From: Bacteroidota bacterium
GTDB lineage: Bacteria; Bacteroidota; Bacteroidia; Flavobacteriales; Flavobacteriaceae
NCBI GenBank assembly: GCA_947488545.1
Contig: CANKZE010000004.1
Location: 1-64,000 of the forward strand
Length of the DNA: 64,000 nucleotides
Reading direction: 5' to 3'
Shown here: positions 51,344 through 61,365 of the stretch, piece by piece
Numbering within the stretch: the first letter of the stretch is position 1
Layout of the letters: every line of letters begins with the position of its first letter
Position numbers and translations under genes: made by a program
The notes under the pieces: generated by a model
The model's input: only the letters and a program-made list of their open reading frames with translations
What the model was told of the DNA's origin: nothing
Databases searched by the model: none

Positions 51344-53503
51344 TTACTTCTTTTTCAGTACTTTAATTTTCTTAGGGTGTACTAATTTTAATTCTTCAAT
51401 TAAATTATTTGCACCAGCATACTTATCAATTATGAATAAAACGTATCGAATATCAACCATAACGTTTCTACAAATGCTAGGATCATAGTAAATATCACTC
51501 ATTGTTCCTTCCCAAACTCTGTCAAAATTCAAACCTATCAAATTTCCATTGGCGTCAATTGCAGGACTTCCTGAATTTCCGCCAGTGGTGTGATTGGTCC
51601 CGATAAAGCAAACAGGCATTTTTCCGTTTTCACTATATTGACCATAATCTTTCTTTTTATACAAGTCAATTAATTTTGCTGGGACATCAAATTCATAATC
51701 ACCTGGAATGTATTTCTCCATAGCCCCATCTAAATATGTTACTGGAGTATAAATAGTAGCATCTTTTGGTTCGTAACCTTTCACTTTTCCATAAGTAACT
51801 CTCAAAGTACTATTGGCGTCTGGAAATATTCTAGAACCTTTATTCAACTCCAATTGTGCTTTCATATAAGTTCTTTGTAAAGCCGTAATTCTCAAATTGA
51901 TTTCATCATATTTAGGCGCAACTTCCTTCAAGAATTTGTCGGCCATACTTTTGATGACAATAAAACCTTTATCAGCATTTAAATTTGCTAAAACTGTTTT
52001 TGAATCTCCAGAAAGCAGCTCTTTAATGCTGTTGTAATTTACCAACTTTGAATTACCATAAACTTCATTTGCAAGTTCAGTAGCATTGATGTTGCTCAAA
52101 TTATTTGGTAAAAATTCCTTAGGCGATTTTGTAGAATACAAATGAATCAATTTCTCAAATACTTTTTGATCCACATTAGCATTAAAATCTTTGTAGAAAT
52201 CGGCTAATCCTGTAATCAAGTTGTTTTTTCTATCGTTAAATGCTTGTTCGCCCTTAGAATTATAAACTTGTTCTAATTGGTATAATTTATATCCAACACT
52301 CAAAAGTTCGGTATTTCTTAATGCCACTTCTGAAAAATAATCTCTCGCCAACGCATAAGATTTAATTTCACTATAGTTTTTTTCAAAATCGGTAAGTAAA
52401 TTTCCATATTCTGCTTGTTTTCCTGCTTTTCCAACCTTTTCTTGGAAAACAACTTCTTGCTTTCTTTTGATTTCAACGGCATTCGATTTTGTTAACCCTT
52501 GAGTTTCACCAATCCACTTTTTCCAATAATTAGCAATACCTGCATATTTTGATGCATATTGAATTTTGATCGCGTTGTCTTTTCTCATAAAACCATCTGC
52601 AACTTTCAACGCGTTGTCGCGAATTTCAATTTTTGCTGGATTTAATTCTTTTACAATTTGCTCAATTGCAACCGCTGGTAAATATTCGCTTGTTTTTCCT
52701 GGGTAACCAAAAACCATTGTAAAATCGTCTTCTTTTACCCCATCTAATGAAACTGGTAAAAAGTGTTTTGGAGTATAAGGAACGTTATCTTTTGAATAAC
52801 TAGCTGGGTGATTGTTTTTGTCTGCGTAAATTCTAAACAATGAAAAATCTCCAGTGTGTCTTGGCCAAACCCAGTTGTCGGTATCCGATCCAAATTTTCC
52901 TATTGATGATGGCGGAGCACCTACTAAACGGACATCTTTATAGGTTTCGGTAACAAAAAGCATGTATTGATTTCCTTCGTAAAAAGTTCTGATTTTGTTT
53001 TCTTGCCAGCTTTCCTTTGGTAACGAATTGATTAAGGAAGTAATGTTTTCTTGAATTTTCTTTTGTTTTTCCAATTCAGTTGCCAAAGTCGCAGTTCCTT
53101 CCAAAACTTTCGAAGTCACATCTTCAATTTTAACAATGAAAGTCACCACCAAATCTTCATTTGGTAATTCTTCAGACATTTTATAAGCCCAAAAACCATT
53201 CGTTAAATAATCATGATCTACGGTAGAGTGATTTTGAATAGCTTCAAATCCGCAGTGATGATTGGTTAATAATAATCCTTTTGGAGAAATTACTTCGGAA
53301 GTACACCCACCATTAAAATGTGGAACAGCATCTTTCAAGCTCGATTTATTTACCGAATAAATATCGGCGGCAGTCATTTTCATGCCTAAATTTTTCATCT
53401 CTTTTTCATTCATTCCCTGCAATAACGAAGGAATCCACATTCCACCTTGTTGCGCTTGAACTTGAATTACAAAAAATAATAGTAGTAATTTTAAATGTTT
53501 CAT
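51344..53503 (-). CDS. S46 family dipeptidyl-peptidase (DPP11-like)
   Basis: GGCTSEVISPKGLLLTNHHCGFEAIQNHS, THTTGGNSGSPAIDANGNLIGLNFDRVWEG. Confidence 0.92.
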   Translation of the reverse strand: MKHLKLLLLFFVIQVQAQQGGMWIPSLLQGMNEKEMKNLGMKMTAADIYSVNKSSLKDAVPHFNGGCTSEVISPKGLLLTNHHCGFEAIQNHSTVDHDYLTNGFWAYKMSEELPNEDLVVTFIVKIEDVTSKVLEGTATLATELEKQKKIQENITSLINSLPKESWQENKIRTFYEGNQYMLFVTETYKDVRLVGAPPSSIGKFGSDTDNWVWPRHTGDFSLFRIYADKNNHPASYSKDNVPYTPKHFLPVSLDGVKEDDFTMVFGYPGKTSEYLPAVAIEQIVKELNPAKIEIRDNALKVADGFMRKDNAIKIQYASKYAGIANYWKKWIGETQGLTKSNAVEIKRKQEVVFQEKVGKAGKQAEYGNLLTDFEKNYSEIKSYALARDYFSEVALRNTELLSVGYKLYQLEQVYNSKGEQAFNDRKNNLITGLADFYKDFNANVDQKVFEKLIHLYSTKSPKEFLPNNLSNINATELANEVYGNSKLVNYNSIKELLSGDSKTVLANLNADKGFIVIKSMADKFLKEVAPKYDEINLRITALQRTYMKAQLELNKGSRIFPDANSTLRVTYGKVKGYEPKDATIYTPVTYLDGAMEKYIPGDYEFDVPAKLIDLYKKKDYGQYSENGKMPVCFIGTNHTTGGNSGSPAIDANGNLIGLNFDRVWEGTMSDIYYDPSICRNVMVDIRYVLFIIDKYAGANNLIEELKLVHPKKIKVLKKK

Positions 53504-53516
53504 TTTTAGTTTTTTG

Positions 53517-54773
53517 TTAGTTAGTTTTTTTCTGGATAATATAATTCATTATGATTTCTGTAGCATTTTTATTCATTTCTACAAAGGTGCTACAAATATG
53601 CCCTTTTTCAAGACGAACGTCCGAATTTTGTATTAATTTAGCAAATGTTTCGTTCAACTCCTCTTGGTTTGTGATGGAAATGCAGCCATTCATTTTTACT
53701 AATGCGGTTGCTTCCGCAAAATGACTGTAATTCGGTCCAATAATTATAGGCACACCAAATGTTGCTGGTTCTAAAATATTATGAACACCAGGATTTCCAA
53801 AGCCTCCACCTACATAGGCAATATCAGCATAACTGTATATTTTAGTCAAAATACCAATAGTATCAATAATTAAAACATCGTGTTCAGCCAATTTTGAAGC
53901 GTCTAAATCATTGAAATTAATTGAAGAAAATAAGATGGTTTTTTTAGAAATTTGATTTTTAAAATCGGCAATCTGATCTTTATTAATGTTATGAGGCGCA
54001 ATAATAAATTTCACATTATTGGACGAATTGATGTAGTTTACCAATAACGTTTCGTCTTTTGGCCAAGAACTTCCAACCACAACTGTAAGGGTGTTGTTTT
54101 TGAATTTATCAATAAAATCTAGTTGGTTGTTTTGATTTAATATGGCGAAAACACGATCAAAACGGGTGTCTCCCGAAACCGTTACATTCGTTTTTCCAAG
54201 TTTTAACAACAACTCTTTTGAACTTGAATTTTGAACAAAAAAATATTCAAATGCATCTAAAGCTTTTCTGTAAAAACCGCCGTACCATTTGAAAAAAACT
54301 TGCTTTTCTCTGAAAATACCAGAAATTAAATACGTAGGAATTTCCCTAATTTGTAATGCATTTAAGTAATTTGGCCAATACTCATATTTAATAAAGAAAG
54401 CCATATCGGGGCGAACAATTTTCATAAATTGTTCCACATTCGATTGGGTATCCAAAGGCAAATAAACGGTAACGTCTGCAATGGGGTTGTTTTTACGAAC
54501 TTCATAACCCGAAGGTGAAAAAAAAGTCAATACAATCAAGTGATTTGGAAACCTATTTTTCATTCGTTCCATCAATGGCAACCCTTGCTCATATTCGCCT
54601 AATGAAGCCGCGTGAAACCAAATCGTTTTATCGTAGTATTTAATTTTATTGGATAATATTTTAAAAGCGGACTTTCTGCCTTCAACAAAAAGTTTAATTT
54701 TTTTGCTGAAAAGCGCCACGATTTTTAAAATAAAATCGGCCAAAACCACGATTAAATTATATATAAATAACAT
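53517..54773 (-). CDS. kdtA: 3-deoxy-D-manno-octulosonic acid transferase
   Basis: IWFHAASLGEYEQGLPLMERM, GNPGVHNILEPATFGVPIIIGPNY. Confidence 0.93.
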   Translation of the reverse strand: MLFIYNLIVVLADFILKIVALFSKKIKLFVEGRKSAFKILSNKIKYYDKTIWFHAASLGEYEQGLPLMERMKNRFPNHLIVLTFFSPSGYEVRKNNPIADVTVYLPLDTQSNVEQFMKIVRPDMAFFIKYEYWPNYLNALQIREIPTYLISGIFREKQVFFKWYGGFYRKALDAFEYFFVQNSSSKELLLKLGKTNVTVSGDTRFDRVFAILNQNNQLDFIDKFKNNTLTVVVGSSWPKDETLLVNYINSSNNVKFIIAPHNINKDQIADFKNQISKKTILFSSINFNDLDASKLAEHDVLIIDTIGILTKIYSYADIAYVGGGFGNPGVHNILEPATFGVPIIIGPNYSHFAEATALVKMNGCISITNQEELNETFAKLIQNSDVRLEKGHICSTFVEMNKNATEIIMNYIIQKKTN

Positions 54774-54926
54774 AGATTGTAATTTGTGGCGCTAAAATAC
54801 ATCACTTTATAGAATTTTCATTGATATAACTCATTAAATAACTATTTTTGTATTCAGTTTGAAGAAATTATAATAGATATTCGCCGATTTTCTTTAAATT
54901 TCAAAACTTATTTAATCTATTTATTG

Positions 54927-56057
54927 ATGAAAAAAATCCAAATGGTTGACCTGAAAGGGCAATACGAAGCTATCAAAGAAACGGTAAATAACTCTATTCA
55001 AGAAGTTTTAGATACCAATACTTATATAAACGGACCTCAAGTTCAGCAATTTCAAAAAAACCTAGAAACCTACCTTGATGTAAAACACGTAATTCCATGT
55101 GCAAATGGAACTGATGCTTTACAAATTGCAATGATGGGTTTAAATTTAAAGCCTGGTGATGAGGTGATTACTGCCGATTTCACCTTTGCCGCAACCGTTG
55201 AAGTGATTGCATTATTGCAGTTAACACCCGTTTTAGTCGATGTGGATTTAGTAAATATGAATATTTCTATCGAAGCCATTAAAAAAGCGATTACTCCAAA
55301 AACCAAAGCCATCGTGCCGGTTCATTTGTTTGGTCGTGCTGCCAATATGGAAGCAATAATGCGCATCGCAAACGAACATAATTTATATGTAATTGAAGAT
55401 AATGCTCAAGCGATTGGCGCCAATTGTAAATTTTCTGACGGTACTAAAAAGAAAGTGGGAACCATCGGGCATGTTGGATCTACTTCATTTTTTCCTTCAA
55501 AAAATTTAGGATGTTATGGTGACGGAGGTGCGATTTTCACCAATGATGATGCACTTGCGCACCAACTTCGTGGAATTGTAAATCACGGAATGTACGTTCG
55601 CTACCATCACGATGTTGTGGGAGTAAATTCTCGTTTGGACAGTATTCAAGCCGCAGTTTTAAATGCAAAATTACCGTTATTGGATCAATATAATGCCGCT
55701 CGTCAAAATGCTGCTAGAAAATATTCTGCCGCTTTTGAAGGTCATAAAAACATTATTGCGCCAAGTATTTGCGACATTTGCGATTGCCACGTTTTTCACC
55801 AATATACACTCAGAATTATCGATGCAGACCGCGATGGATTGATGCAGCATTTATTGGATAAAGGAATTCCTTGCGCAATTTATTACCCAATTCCGTTGCA
55901 TTCTCAAAAGGCCTACATGGATGCGAGATACAAGGAAGCCGATTTTCCAGTAACCAATTTATTGGCAAAACAAGTCATTTCTTTGCCAATGCACACTGAA
56001 TTAGATGACGAACAAATTAAGTTCATCACCGATTCTGTTTTAGAATATTTGAAATAA
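54927..56057 (+). CDS. DegT/DnrJ/EryC1/StrS family aminotransferase
   Basis: PCANGTDALQIAMMGLNLKPGDEVITADFTFAATVEVI, SFFPSKNLGCYGDGGAIFT. Confidence 0.93.
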   Translation: MKKIQMVDLKGQYEAIKETVNNSIQEVLDTNTYINGPQVQQFQKNLETYLDVKHVIPCANGTDALQIAMMGLNLKPGDEVITADFTFAATVEVIALLQLTPVLVDVDLVNMNISIEAIKKAITPKTKAIVPVHLFGRAANMEAIMRIANEHNLYVIEDNAQAIGANCKFSDGTKKKVGTIGHVGSTSFFPSKNLGCYGDGGAIFTNDDALAHQLRGIVNHGMYVRYHHDVVGVNSRLDSIQAAVLNAKLPLLDQYNAARQNAARKYSAAFEGHKNIIAPSICDICDCHVFHQYTLRIIDADRDGLMQHLLDKGIPCAIYYPIPLHSQKAYMDARYKEADFPVTNLLAKQVISLPMHTELDDEQIKFITDSVLEYLK

Positions 56058-56066
56058 TTTTTTTAG

Positions 56067-56141
56067 GAGCAATTTCCTGCTATTCGCTATATCTGTTGTG
56101 GCGAACCCCGCCACAACAGGATACCGCTGCTATCAGGGCTA
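56067..56141. repeat. Intergenic hairpin element with conserved termini (copy 2)
   Basis: agcaatttcctgctattcgct...CTGTTGTGGCG-aaccc-CGCCACAACAG...ccgctgctatcagggcta; termini match the element at 22751-22894. Confidence 0.65.
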
Positions 56142-56168
56142 AATAAGTAACAACCAAACAATAATAAT

Positions 56169-57182
56169 ATGAAGATTTTAGTAACAGGAGGTTTAGGATT
56201 TATCGGTTCACACACAGTTGTGGAATTACAAAACGAAGGATTTGAAGTGGTTATCATTGATAATCTTTCTAATTCTTCCGAAACTGTTTTAGACGGAATT
56301 GTTACTATAACAGGTAAAAAACCAGTTTTCGAAAACCTTGATGTACGAGAAAAAGCTGCGGTTCAAAATTTCTTCAAGAATCACAATAATATTGATGGAG
56401 TCATTCATTTTGCCGCTTCAAAAGCTGTTGGTGAAAGTGTTGAAAATCCCTTGTTATATTATGAAAACAATATCAATTCTTTAGTTTACCTGCTTCAAGA
56501 GTTACAAAATAAACCAAGTTCTAATTTTATTTTTAGTTCTTCATGTACCGTTTACGGTCAAGCTGAAGAAATGCCAATTACAGAAAATGCGCCTATTCAA
56601 GTCGCAATGTCTCCTTATGGAAACACCAAACAAATAGGAGAAGAAATTATTCGTGATGTGTCTAAAGTATCCAATATTAAAGCCATATTGTTACGTTATT
56701 TCAATCCTATTGGAGCACATCCATCGGCAGCAATAGGAGAATTACCAATTGGAGTTCCTCAAAATTTAGTTCCATTTATTACTCAAACTGGCCTCGGATT
56801 AAGAAAAGAACTGTCGGTTTACGGTAACGATTATCCAACTCCAGATGGAACGGCTGTTCGCGATTATATCCACGTAGTAGATTTGGCGAAAGCCCACGTA
56901 ATTGCATTAAAACGCCTTTTAGAAAATAAAAACGAAGGTAAAATTGAAACTTTTAATCTAGGAACAGGAACAGGAAGTTCTGTTTTGGAAGTAATTCAAG
57001 CATTCGAAAAAGTTAGCGGTCAAAAACTACCTTACAAAATTGTAGATAGGAGAGAAGGCGACGTTACTTCGGCCTATGCCAATACTGATAAAGCCAATAC
57101 TGTTTTAGGTTGGAAAGCCGAATCAACATTGGAAGAAGCTGTTGCTAGTGCTTGGAAATGGGAACAAAAAATCCGTTCCTAA
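56169..57182 (+). CDS. galE: UDP-glucose 4-epimerase
   Basis: MKILVTGGLGFIGSHTVVELQ, SSSCTVYGQ, SPYGNTKQIGE. Confidence 0.95.
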   Translation: MKILVTGGLGFIGSHTVVELQNEGFEVVIIDNLSNSSETVLDGIVTITGKKPVFENLDVREKAAVQNFFKNHNNIDGVIHFAASKAVGESVENPLLYYENNINSLVYLLQELQNKPSSNFIFSSSCTVYGQAEEMPITENAPIQVAMSPYGNTKQIGEEIIRDVSKVSNIKAILLRYFNPIGAHPSAAIGELPIGVPQNLVPFITQTGLGLRKELSVYGNDYPTPDGTAVRDYIHVVDLAKAHVIALKRLLENKNEGKIETFNLGTGTGSSVLEVIQAFEKVSGQKLPYKIVDRREGDVTSAYANTDKANTVLGWKAESTLEEAVASAWKWEQKIRS

Positions 57183-57195
57183 TTTGATTAATCCA

Positions 57196-58437
57196 ATGAA
57201 TCAAATTCAAAATATACTTGTAATTGGTTTCGTTTGGCCAGAGCCAAATTCTTCGGCTGCAGGTACTCGAATGGAGCAATTATTGATTTTATTCAAACAA
57301 TGGGGCTGGAAAGTAACGTTTGCAACCCCGGCAATGGAAAGTGATTTTATGATTGATTTGGCTGCTATAGGAGTTGAAAAAAAAGCCATAAAATTAAATT
57401 GTTCTAGTTTTGACCAATTTGTCCAAGAGTTAAATCCCACGATGGTGTTTTTCGATCGGTTTTTGATGGAAGAACAATTTGGATGGCGGGTGGCTGAATT
57501 TTGTCCAAACGCATTAAGAATATTAGACACAATCGACCTTCATTGTTTGCGATTATCTCGCCAAAAAGCATTTAAAGAGAATCGCAAATTTGAATTCCAA
57601 GATTTACTAACCGAAGAAATTTCGAAAAGAGAAATTGCAAGTATTTTACGTTGTGATCTTTCTATCATGGTTTCGGAAGTGGAAATGGATTTGTTGCAAA
57701 ACACCTTTAAAATAGATTCTGTTTTATTGTATTATCTACCTTTATTTTTAGATCCAATTTCTAAAGTAGAAAGTGATAATTGGTTGCCATTTGAGGAGAG
57801 AAAAGATTTTATTTTTATAGGAAATTTTATTCATGAACCCAATTGGAATGCGGTTCAATATTTAAATGAAGCGATTTGGCCCTTAATTAGAAAAGAAATG
57901 CCGGAAGCCAATTTACTAGTTTACGGTGCCTATCCATCTCAAAAGGTGTTGCAATTGCACCAACCAAAAAAAGGATTTCATATTCTAGGGCGTGCTGAAA
58001 ATGCGCAAGAAGTCGTTTCAAAAGCAAGAGTTGTTTTAGCACCCTTACGATTTGGAGCTGGAATTAAGGGAAAACTATTGGAAGCCATGGAATGTGGAAC
58101 GCCAAGTGTAACCACTTCAATTGGCGCAGAATCTATGAAAGGCGATCTTCCTTGGAATGGTTTTATTACTGATAACCATAACGAATTTGCTGCAAAAGCG
58201 ATTTCATTATATAATGACAAAACCATTTGGAATTCAACTCAAAATAATGGAATTAAAATTATAGAAAAACGGTATTTAAAATCAGATTTTGTAAACGAAT
58301 TTAAAGAGGTTATTTGTAATTTGGAAACCAATTTAAACCAACATCGTTTAAAGAATTTCATGGGTTCTGTTTTACAACACCAGTCCCTTCAAAGTAGTAA
58401 ATACATGTCCAAGTGGATTGAGGAAAAAAACAAATAA
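57196..58437 (+). CDS. Glycosyltransferase (GT4-like)
   Basis: VVLAPLRFGAGIKGKLLEAMECGTPSVTTSIGAESM; start MNQIQNILVIGFVWPEPNSSAAGTR. Confidence 0.82.
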   Translation: MNQIQNILVIGFVWPEPNSSAAGTRMEQLLILFKQWGWKVTFATPAMESDFMIDLAAIGVEKKAIKLNCSSFDQFVQELNPTMVFFDRFLMEEQFGWRVAEFCPNALRILDTIDLHCLRLSRQKAFKENRKFEFQDLLTEEISKREIASILRCDLSIMVSEVEMDLLQNTFKIDSVLLYYLPLFLDPISKVESDNWLPFEERKDFIFIGNFIHEPNWNAVQYLNEAIWPLIRKEMPEANLLVYGAYPSQKVLQLHQPKKGFHILGRAENAQEVVSKARVVLAPLRFGAGIKGKLLEAMECGTPSVTTSIGAESMKGDLPWNGFITDNHNEFAAKAISLYNDKTIWNSTQNNGIKIIEKRYLKSDFVNEFKEVICNLETNLNQHRLKNFMGSVLQHQSLQSSKYMSKWIEEKNK

Positions 58438-58466
58438 AAAAGTCCCGTAATCATTACGGGACTTTT
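58438..58466. terminator. Bidirectional terminator between glycosyltransferase gene and aceF
   Basis: AAAAGTCCCGTA-atcat-TACGGGACTTTT. Confidence 0.9.
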
Positions 58467-58489
58467 TTTATAAATATATATTGGAAAAC

Positions 58490-60115
58490 TTAAGCTAACA
58501 TTGTAACTGGGTTTTCAATGTATTGTTTTAATGTTTGAAGGAATTGTGCTCCCGTAGCGCCGTCAATAGTTCGATGGTCACAAGCTAATGAAAGCATCAT
58601 GGTGTTTCCAACGACAATTTGTCCGTTTTTCACTACTGGTTTTTCAACAATCGCACCTACAGATAAAATTGCAGAATTAGGTTGGTTGATAATTGAATTG
58701 AATTCAGTTATTCCAAACATTCCTAAATTAGAAATAGTAAAAGTACTACCTTCCATTTCTGATGGCAATAATTTTTTACCCTTTGCTCTTCCGGCAAGAT
58801 CTCTAACATTTTCACCTATTTGTGACAAACTCATTGCGTCAGTAAATGGTAAAACTGGAACTACTAATCCATCTTCAACGGCAACAGCAACGCCAATATT
58901 CACGTGGTAATTGATAAGAATTGAATCTTCTCTCCACTGTGAATTTATTTTTGGATGTTTTTTTAATGCCAATGCACTCGCTTTAATTACCATATCGTTA
59001 AATGACACTTTCGTATCTGGAACGCAATTAATAATTGCTCTAGACTTCATTGCTTCATCCATTGAAACTTCAATAACAAGGTTGTAATGTGGAGCTGTAA
59101 ATAAAGATTCCGCCAAACGTTTTGCAATAATTTTGCGCATTTGTGAATTCTTAATTTCTTCTGTCATTTTTTCTCCTGCAGGAACAACTGGTCTAGGGGC
59201 AACTGGTGCTGCTTCTGCTGGTGCAGAAACTGATGGTTGAGCTACTGCAGCAGAAGTTCCCGGTACAAAATTCTCAACATCACTTTTTATTATTCTTCCA
59301 TTTTCACCAGAACCATTAACTTGAGAAAGATTAATTCCTTTTTCTTCAGCTATTTTTCTTGCTAATGGAGATACAAATACTCTTTCGTTTGAGGTAGTTG
59401 GTTGTTCGTTGATGGTTGATGGTTGATGGTTGATGGTTGTTGGTTCTAAAACAGATTCAACAACTGCTTCACTTCCTCCTGCTTTGAAGTTTTCAGCTAA
59501 TCCAGAAATATCTGTTCCTGCTGGCCCTATTATTGCTAAAAGAGAATCGCAAGGTGCAGTTCCACCTTCTGGTATTCCTATGTATAGTAAAGTACCGGCA
59601 TTGAAAGATTCAAATTCCATAGTGGCTTTATCCGTTTCAATTTCGGCAAGAATATCGCCTTCAGCCACTTTATCGCCTACTTTCTTTAACCATGTAGCCA
59701 CAGTTCCATCGGTCATAGTATCACTTAAACGAGGCATTGTAACCATTACAACTCCTTTAGGCAAAGTTGTTGGTTGTTGGTTATTGGTTGTTGGAGTTGC
59801 CGAAACTACTGTTTCTTGAACTGCTGCAGTTTCAACTTTTGCGGGAGTAGAATTAATTAAATCAGAAATATCTTCTCCTTCTTTTCCTATGATTGCTAAT
59901 AGTGAGTCACAAGCTGCCGATTCTCCTTCTTTAATTCCGATATATAAAAGCGTACCAGAATTAAAAGATTCAAATTCCATTGTTGCTTTATCTGTTTCGA
60001 TTTCTGCAAGAATATCACCTTCAGAAACTTTGTCGCCCACTTTTTTAAGCCATGAAGCTACGGTTCCTTCGGTCATCGTATCGCTCAATCGAGGCATGGT
60101 AATTACTTTTGCCAT
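58490..60115 (-). CDS. aceF: Pyruvate dehydrogenase E2 (dihydrolipoamide acetyltransferase), two lipoyl domains
   Basis: Two copies of ITMPRLSDTMTEGTVASWLKKVGDKVSEGDILAEIETDKATMEFES; VSPLARKIAEEKGINL PSBD; LACDHRTIDGATGAQFLQ. Confidence 0.96.
   Translation of the reverse strand: MAKVITMPRLSDTMTEGTVASWLKKVGDKVSEGDILAEIETDKATMEFESFNSGTLLYIGIKEGESAACDSLLAIIGKEGEDISDLINSTPAKVETAAVQETVVSATPTTNNQQPTTLPKGVVMVTMPRLSDTMTDGTVATWLKKVGDKVAEGDILAEIETDKATMEFESFNAGTLLYIGIPEGGTAPCDSLLAIIGPAGTDISGLAENFKAGGSEAVVESVLEPTTINHQPSTINEQPTTSNERVFVSPLARKIAEEKGINLSQVNGSGENGRIIKSDVENFVPGTSAAVAQPSVSAPAEAAPVAPRPVVPAGEKMTEEIKNSQMRKIIAKRLAESLFTAPHYNLVIEVSMDEAMKSRAIINCVPDTKVSFNDMVIKASALALKKHPKINSQWREDSILINYHVNIGVAVAVEDGLVVPVLPFTDAMSLSQIGENVRDLAGRAKGKKLLPSEMEGSTFTISNLGMFGITEFNSIINQPNSAILSVGAIVEKPVVKNGQIVVGNTMMLSLACDHRTIDGATGAQFLQTLKQYIENPVTMLA
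59394..59442. repeat. 7 heptads inside aceF (second linker)
   Basis: gtagttg gttgttc gttgatg gttgatg gttgatg gttgatg gttgttg; encodes PTTINHQPSTINEQPTT on minus. Confidence 0.9.
59766..59793. repeat. 4 heptads inside aceF (linker between lipoyl domains)
   Basis: gttgttg gttgttg gttattg gttgttg; encodes TTNNQQPTT on minus. Confidence 0.88.
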
Positions 60116-60117
60116 AA

Positions 60118-61119
60118 TTATTTCAGTTTATGAGGGATAAATGGATAGTTTTCTTGTTCGTAAACAACATCGTATAATTGTTGTATTTCTGGAAATGGAG
60201 ACTCTTCAGCAAATGTTGCGCATTCTTCAACTAAGTCTTTTACTCTTTCGTCAATAGCTTCAATTTCTTCTGCTGTAGCATATTTTTGATCCATAATTAC
60301 ATCTAATACTTGTGTAATTGGATCAATTTTTCTGTATTCGTCCACTTCTTCTTTTGTACGATATAATTGCGCATCCGACATAGAGTGACCTCTATAACGG
60401 TACGTTTTCATTTCTAAAAATGTAGGTCCGTCACCACGACGAGCTCTATCAATTGCTTCGTGCATTGCTTCAGCAACTTTCACAGGGTTCATTCCATCAA
60501 CAGGTCCGCAAGGCATTTCATAACCCAAACCAAGTTTCCAAATATCAGTATGATTTGCAGTTCTTTCAACAGAAGTTCCCATTGCATATCCATTGTTTTC
60601 TACAATAAACACTACCGGTAATTTCCACAACATCGCCATATTAAAAGCTTCGTGAAGAGATCCTTGACGAGCGGCACCATCACCAAAATAAGTCATAGTT
60701 ACCCCGCCAGTTTCAAAATATTTATCAGCAAATGCCATTCCAGCACCTACAGGGATTTGAGCTCCCACAATTCCATGTCCTCCAAAGAAACCATGTTCTT
60801 TAGAAAAAATGTGCATTGAACCACCCATACCTTTAGAAGTACCAGTTACTTTTCCTAATAATTCAGCCATTACTTTTCTAGGATCAACACCCATTCCAAT
60901 TGGCTGAACGTGATTTCTGTAAGCAGTAATCATTTTATCTTTTGACAAGTCCATTGCGTGTAATGCACCAGCTAAAACTGCTTCTTGCCCATTGTATAAA
61001 TGTAGGAAACCTCTTACTTTTTGTTGAATGTAAAGCGCTGCTAATTTGTCTTCAAATTTTCTCCAAAGTAGCATGTCTTCGTACCACTTTAAGTAAACTT
61101 CTTTTGTAACTTCTTTCAT
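60118..61119 (-). CDS. pdhA: Pyruvate dehydrogenase E1 component subunit alpha
   Basis: GKVTGTSKGMGGSMHIFSKEHGFFGGHGIVGAQIPVGAGMAFADKY. Confidence 0.96.
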   Translation of the reverse strand: MKEVTKEVYLKWYEDMLLWRKFEDKLAALYIQQKVRGFLHLYNGQEAVLAGALHAMDLSKDKMITAYRNHVQPIGMGVDPRKVMAELLGKVTGTSKGMGGSMHIFSKEHGFFGGHGIVGAQIPVGAGMAFADKYFETGGVTMTYFGDGAARQGSLHEAFNMAMLWKLPVVFIVENNGYAMGTSVERTANHTDIWKLGLGYEMPCGPVDGMNPVKVAEAMHEAIDRARRGDGPTFLEMKTYRYRGHSMSDAQLYRTKEEVDEYRKIDPITQVLDVIMDQKYATAEEIEAIDERVKDLVEECATFAEESPFPEIQQLYDVVYEQENYPFIPHKLK

Positions 61120-61365
61120 TTTGGTAGATTGTTTATTGTATCTGCATTTTAATAACTATTTGAAAAATAGAAATTCATACAAATTTCAAGATGCAAAAAT
61201 AATACATTACTTCTAAGAAGTAAAATATAATAGTATTTTTATTTAATAATTTATGGCCATCACTATTAATAGTATTTATTTGTTCTTTTTTTTATGAAAT
61301 TTTCTAATAATGGCATTATTTTTCAATATTATGTAATTATTGTTGCTTTACAAACATTGAATATT

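Noticed and set aside
51042-51488. 148-aa plus-strand ORF
   Set aside because: Starts antisense to the small lipoprotein, crosses an AT-rich spacer and runs into the S46 gene antisense; no family resemblance.
59430-60140. Two plus-strand ORFs (129 and 83 aa) opposite aceF that resemble each other
   Set aside because: The similarity simply reflects the duplicated lipoyl domains on the coding strand.
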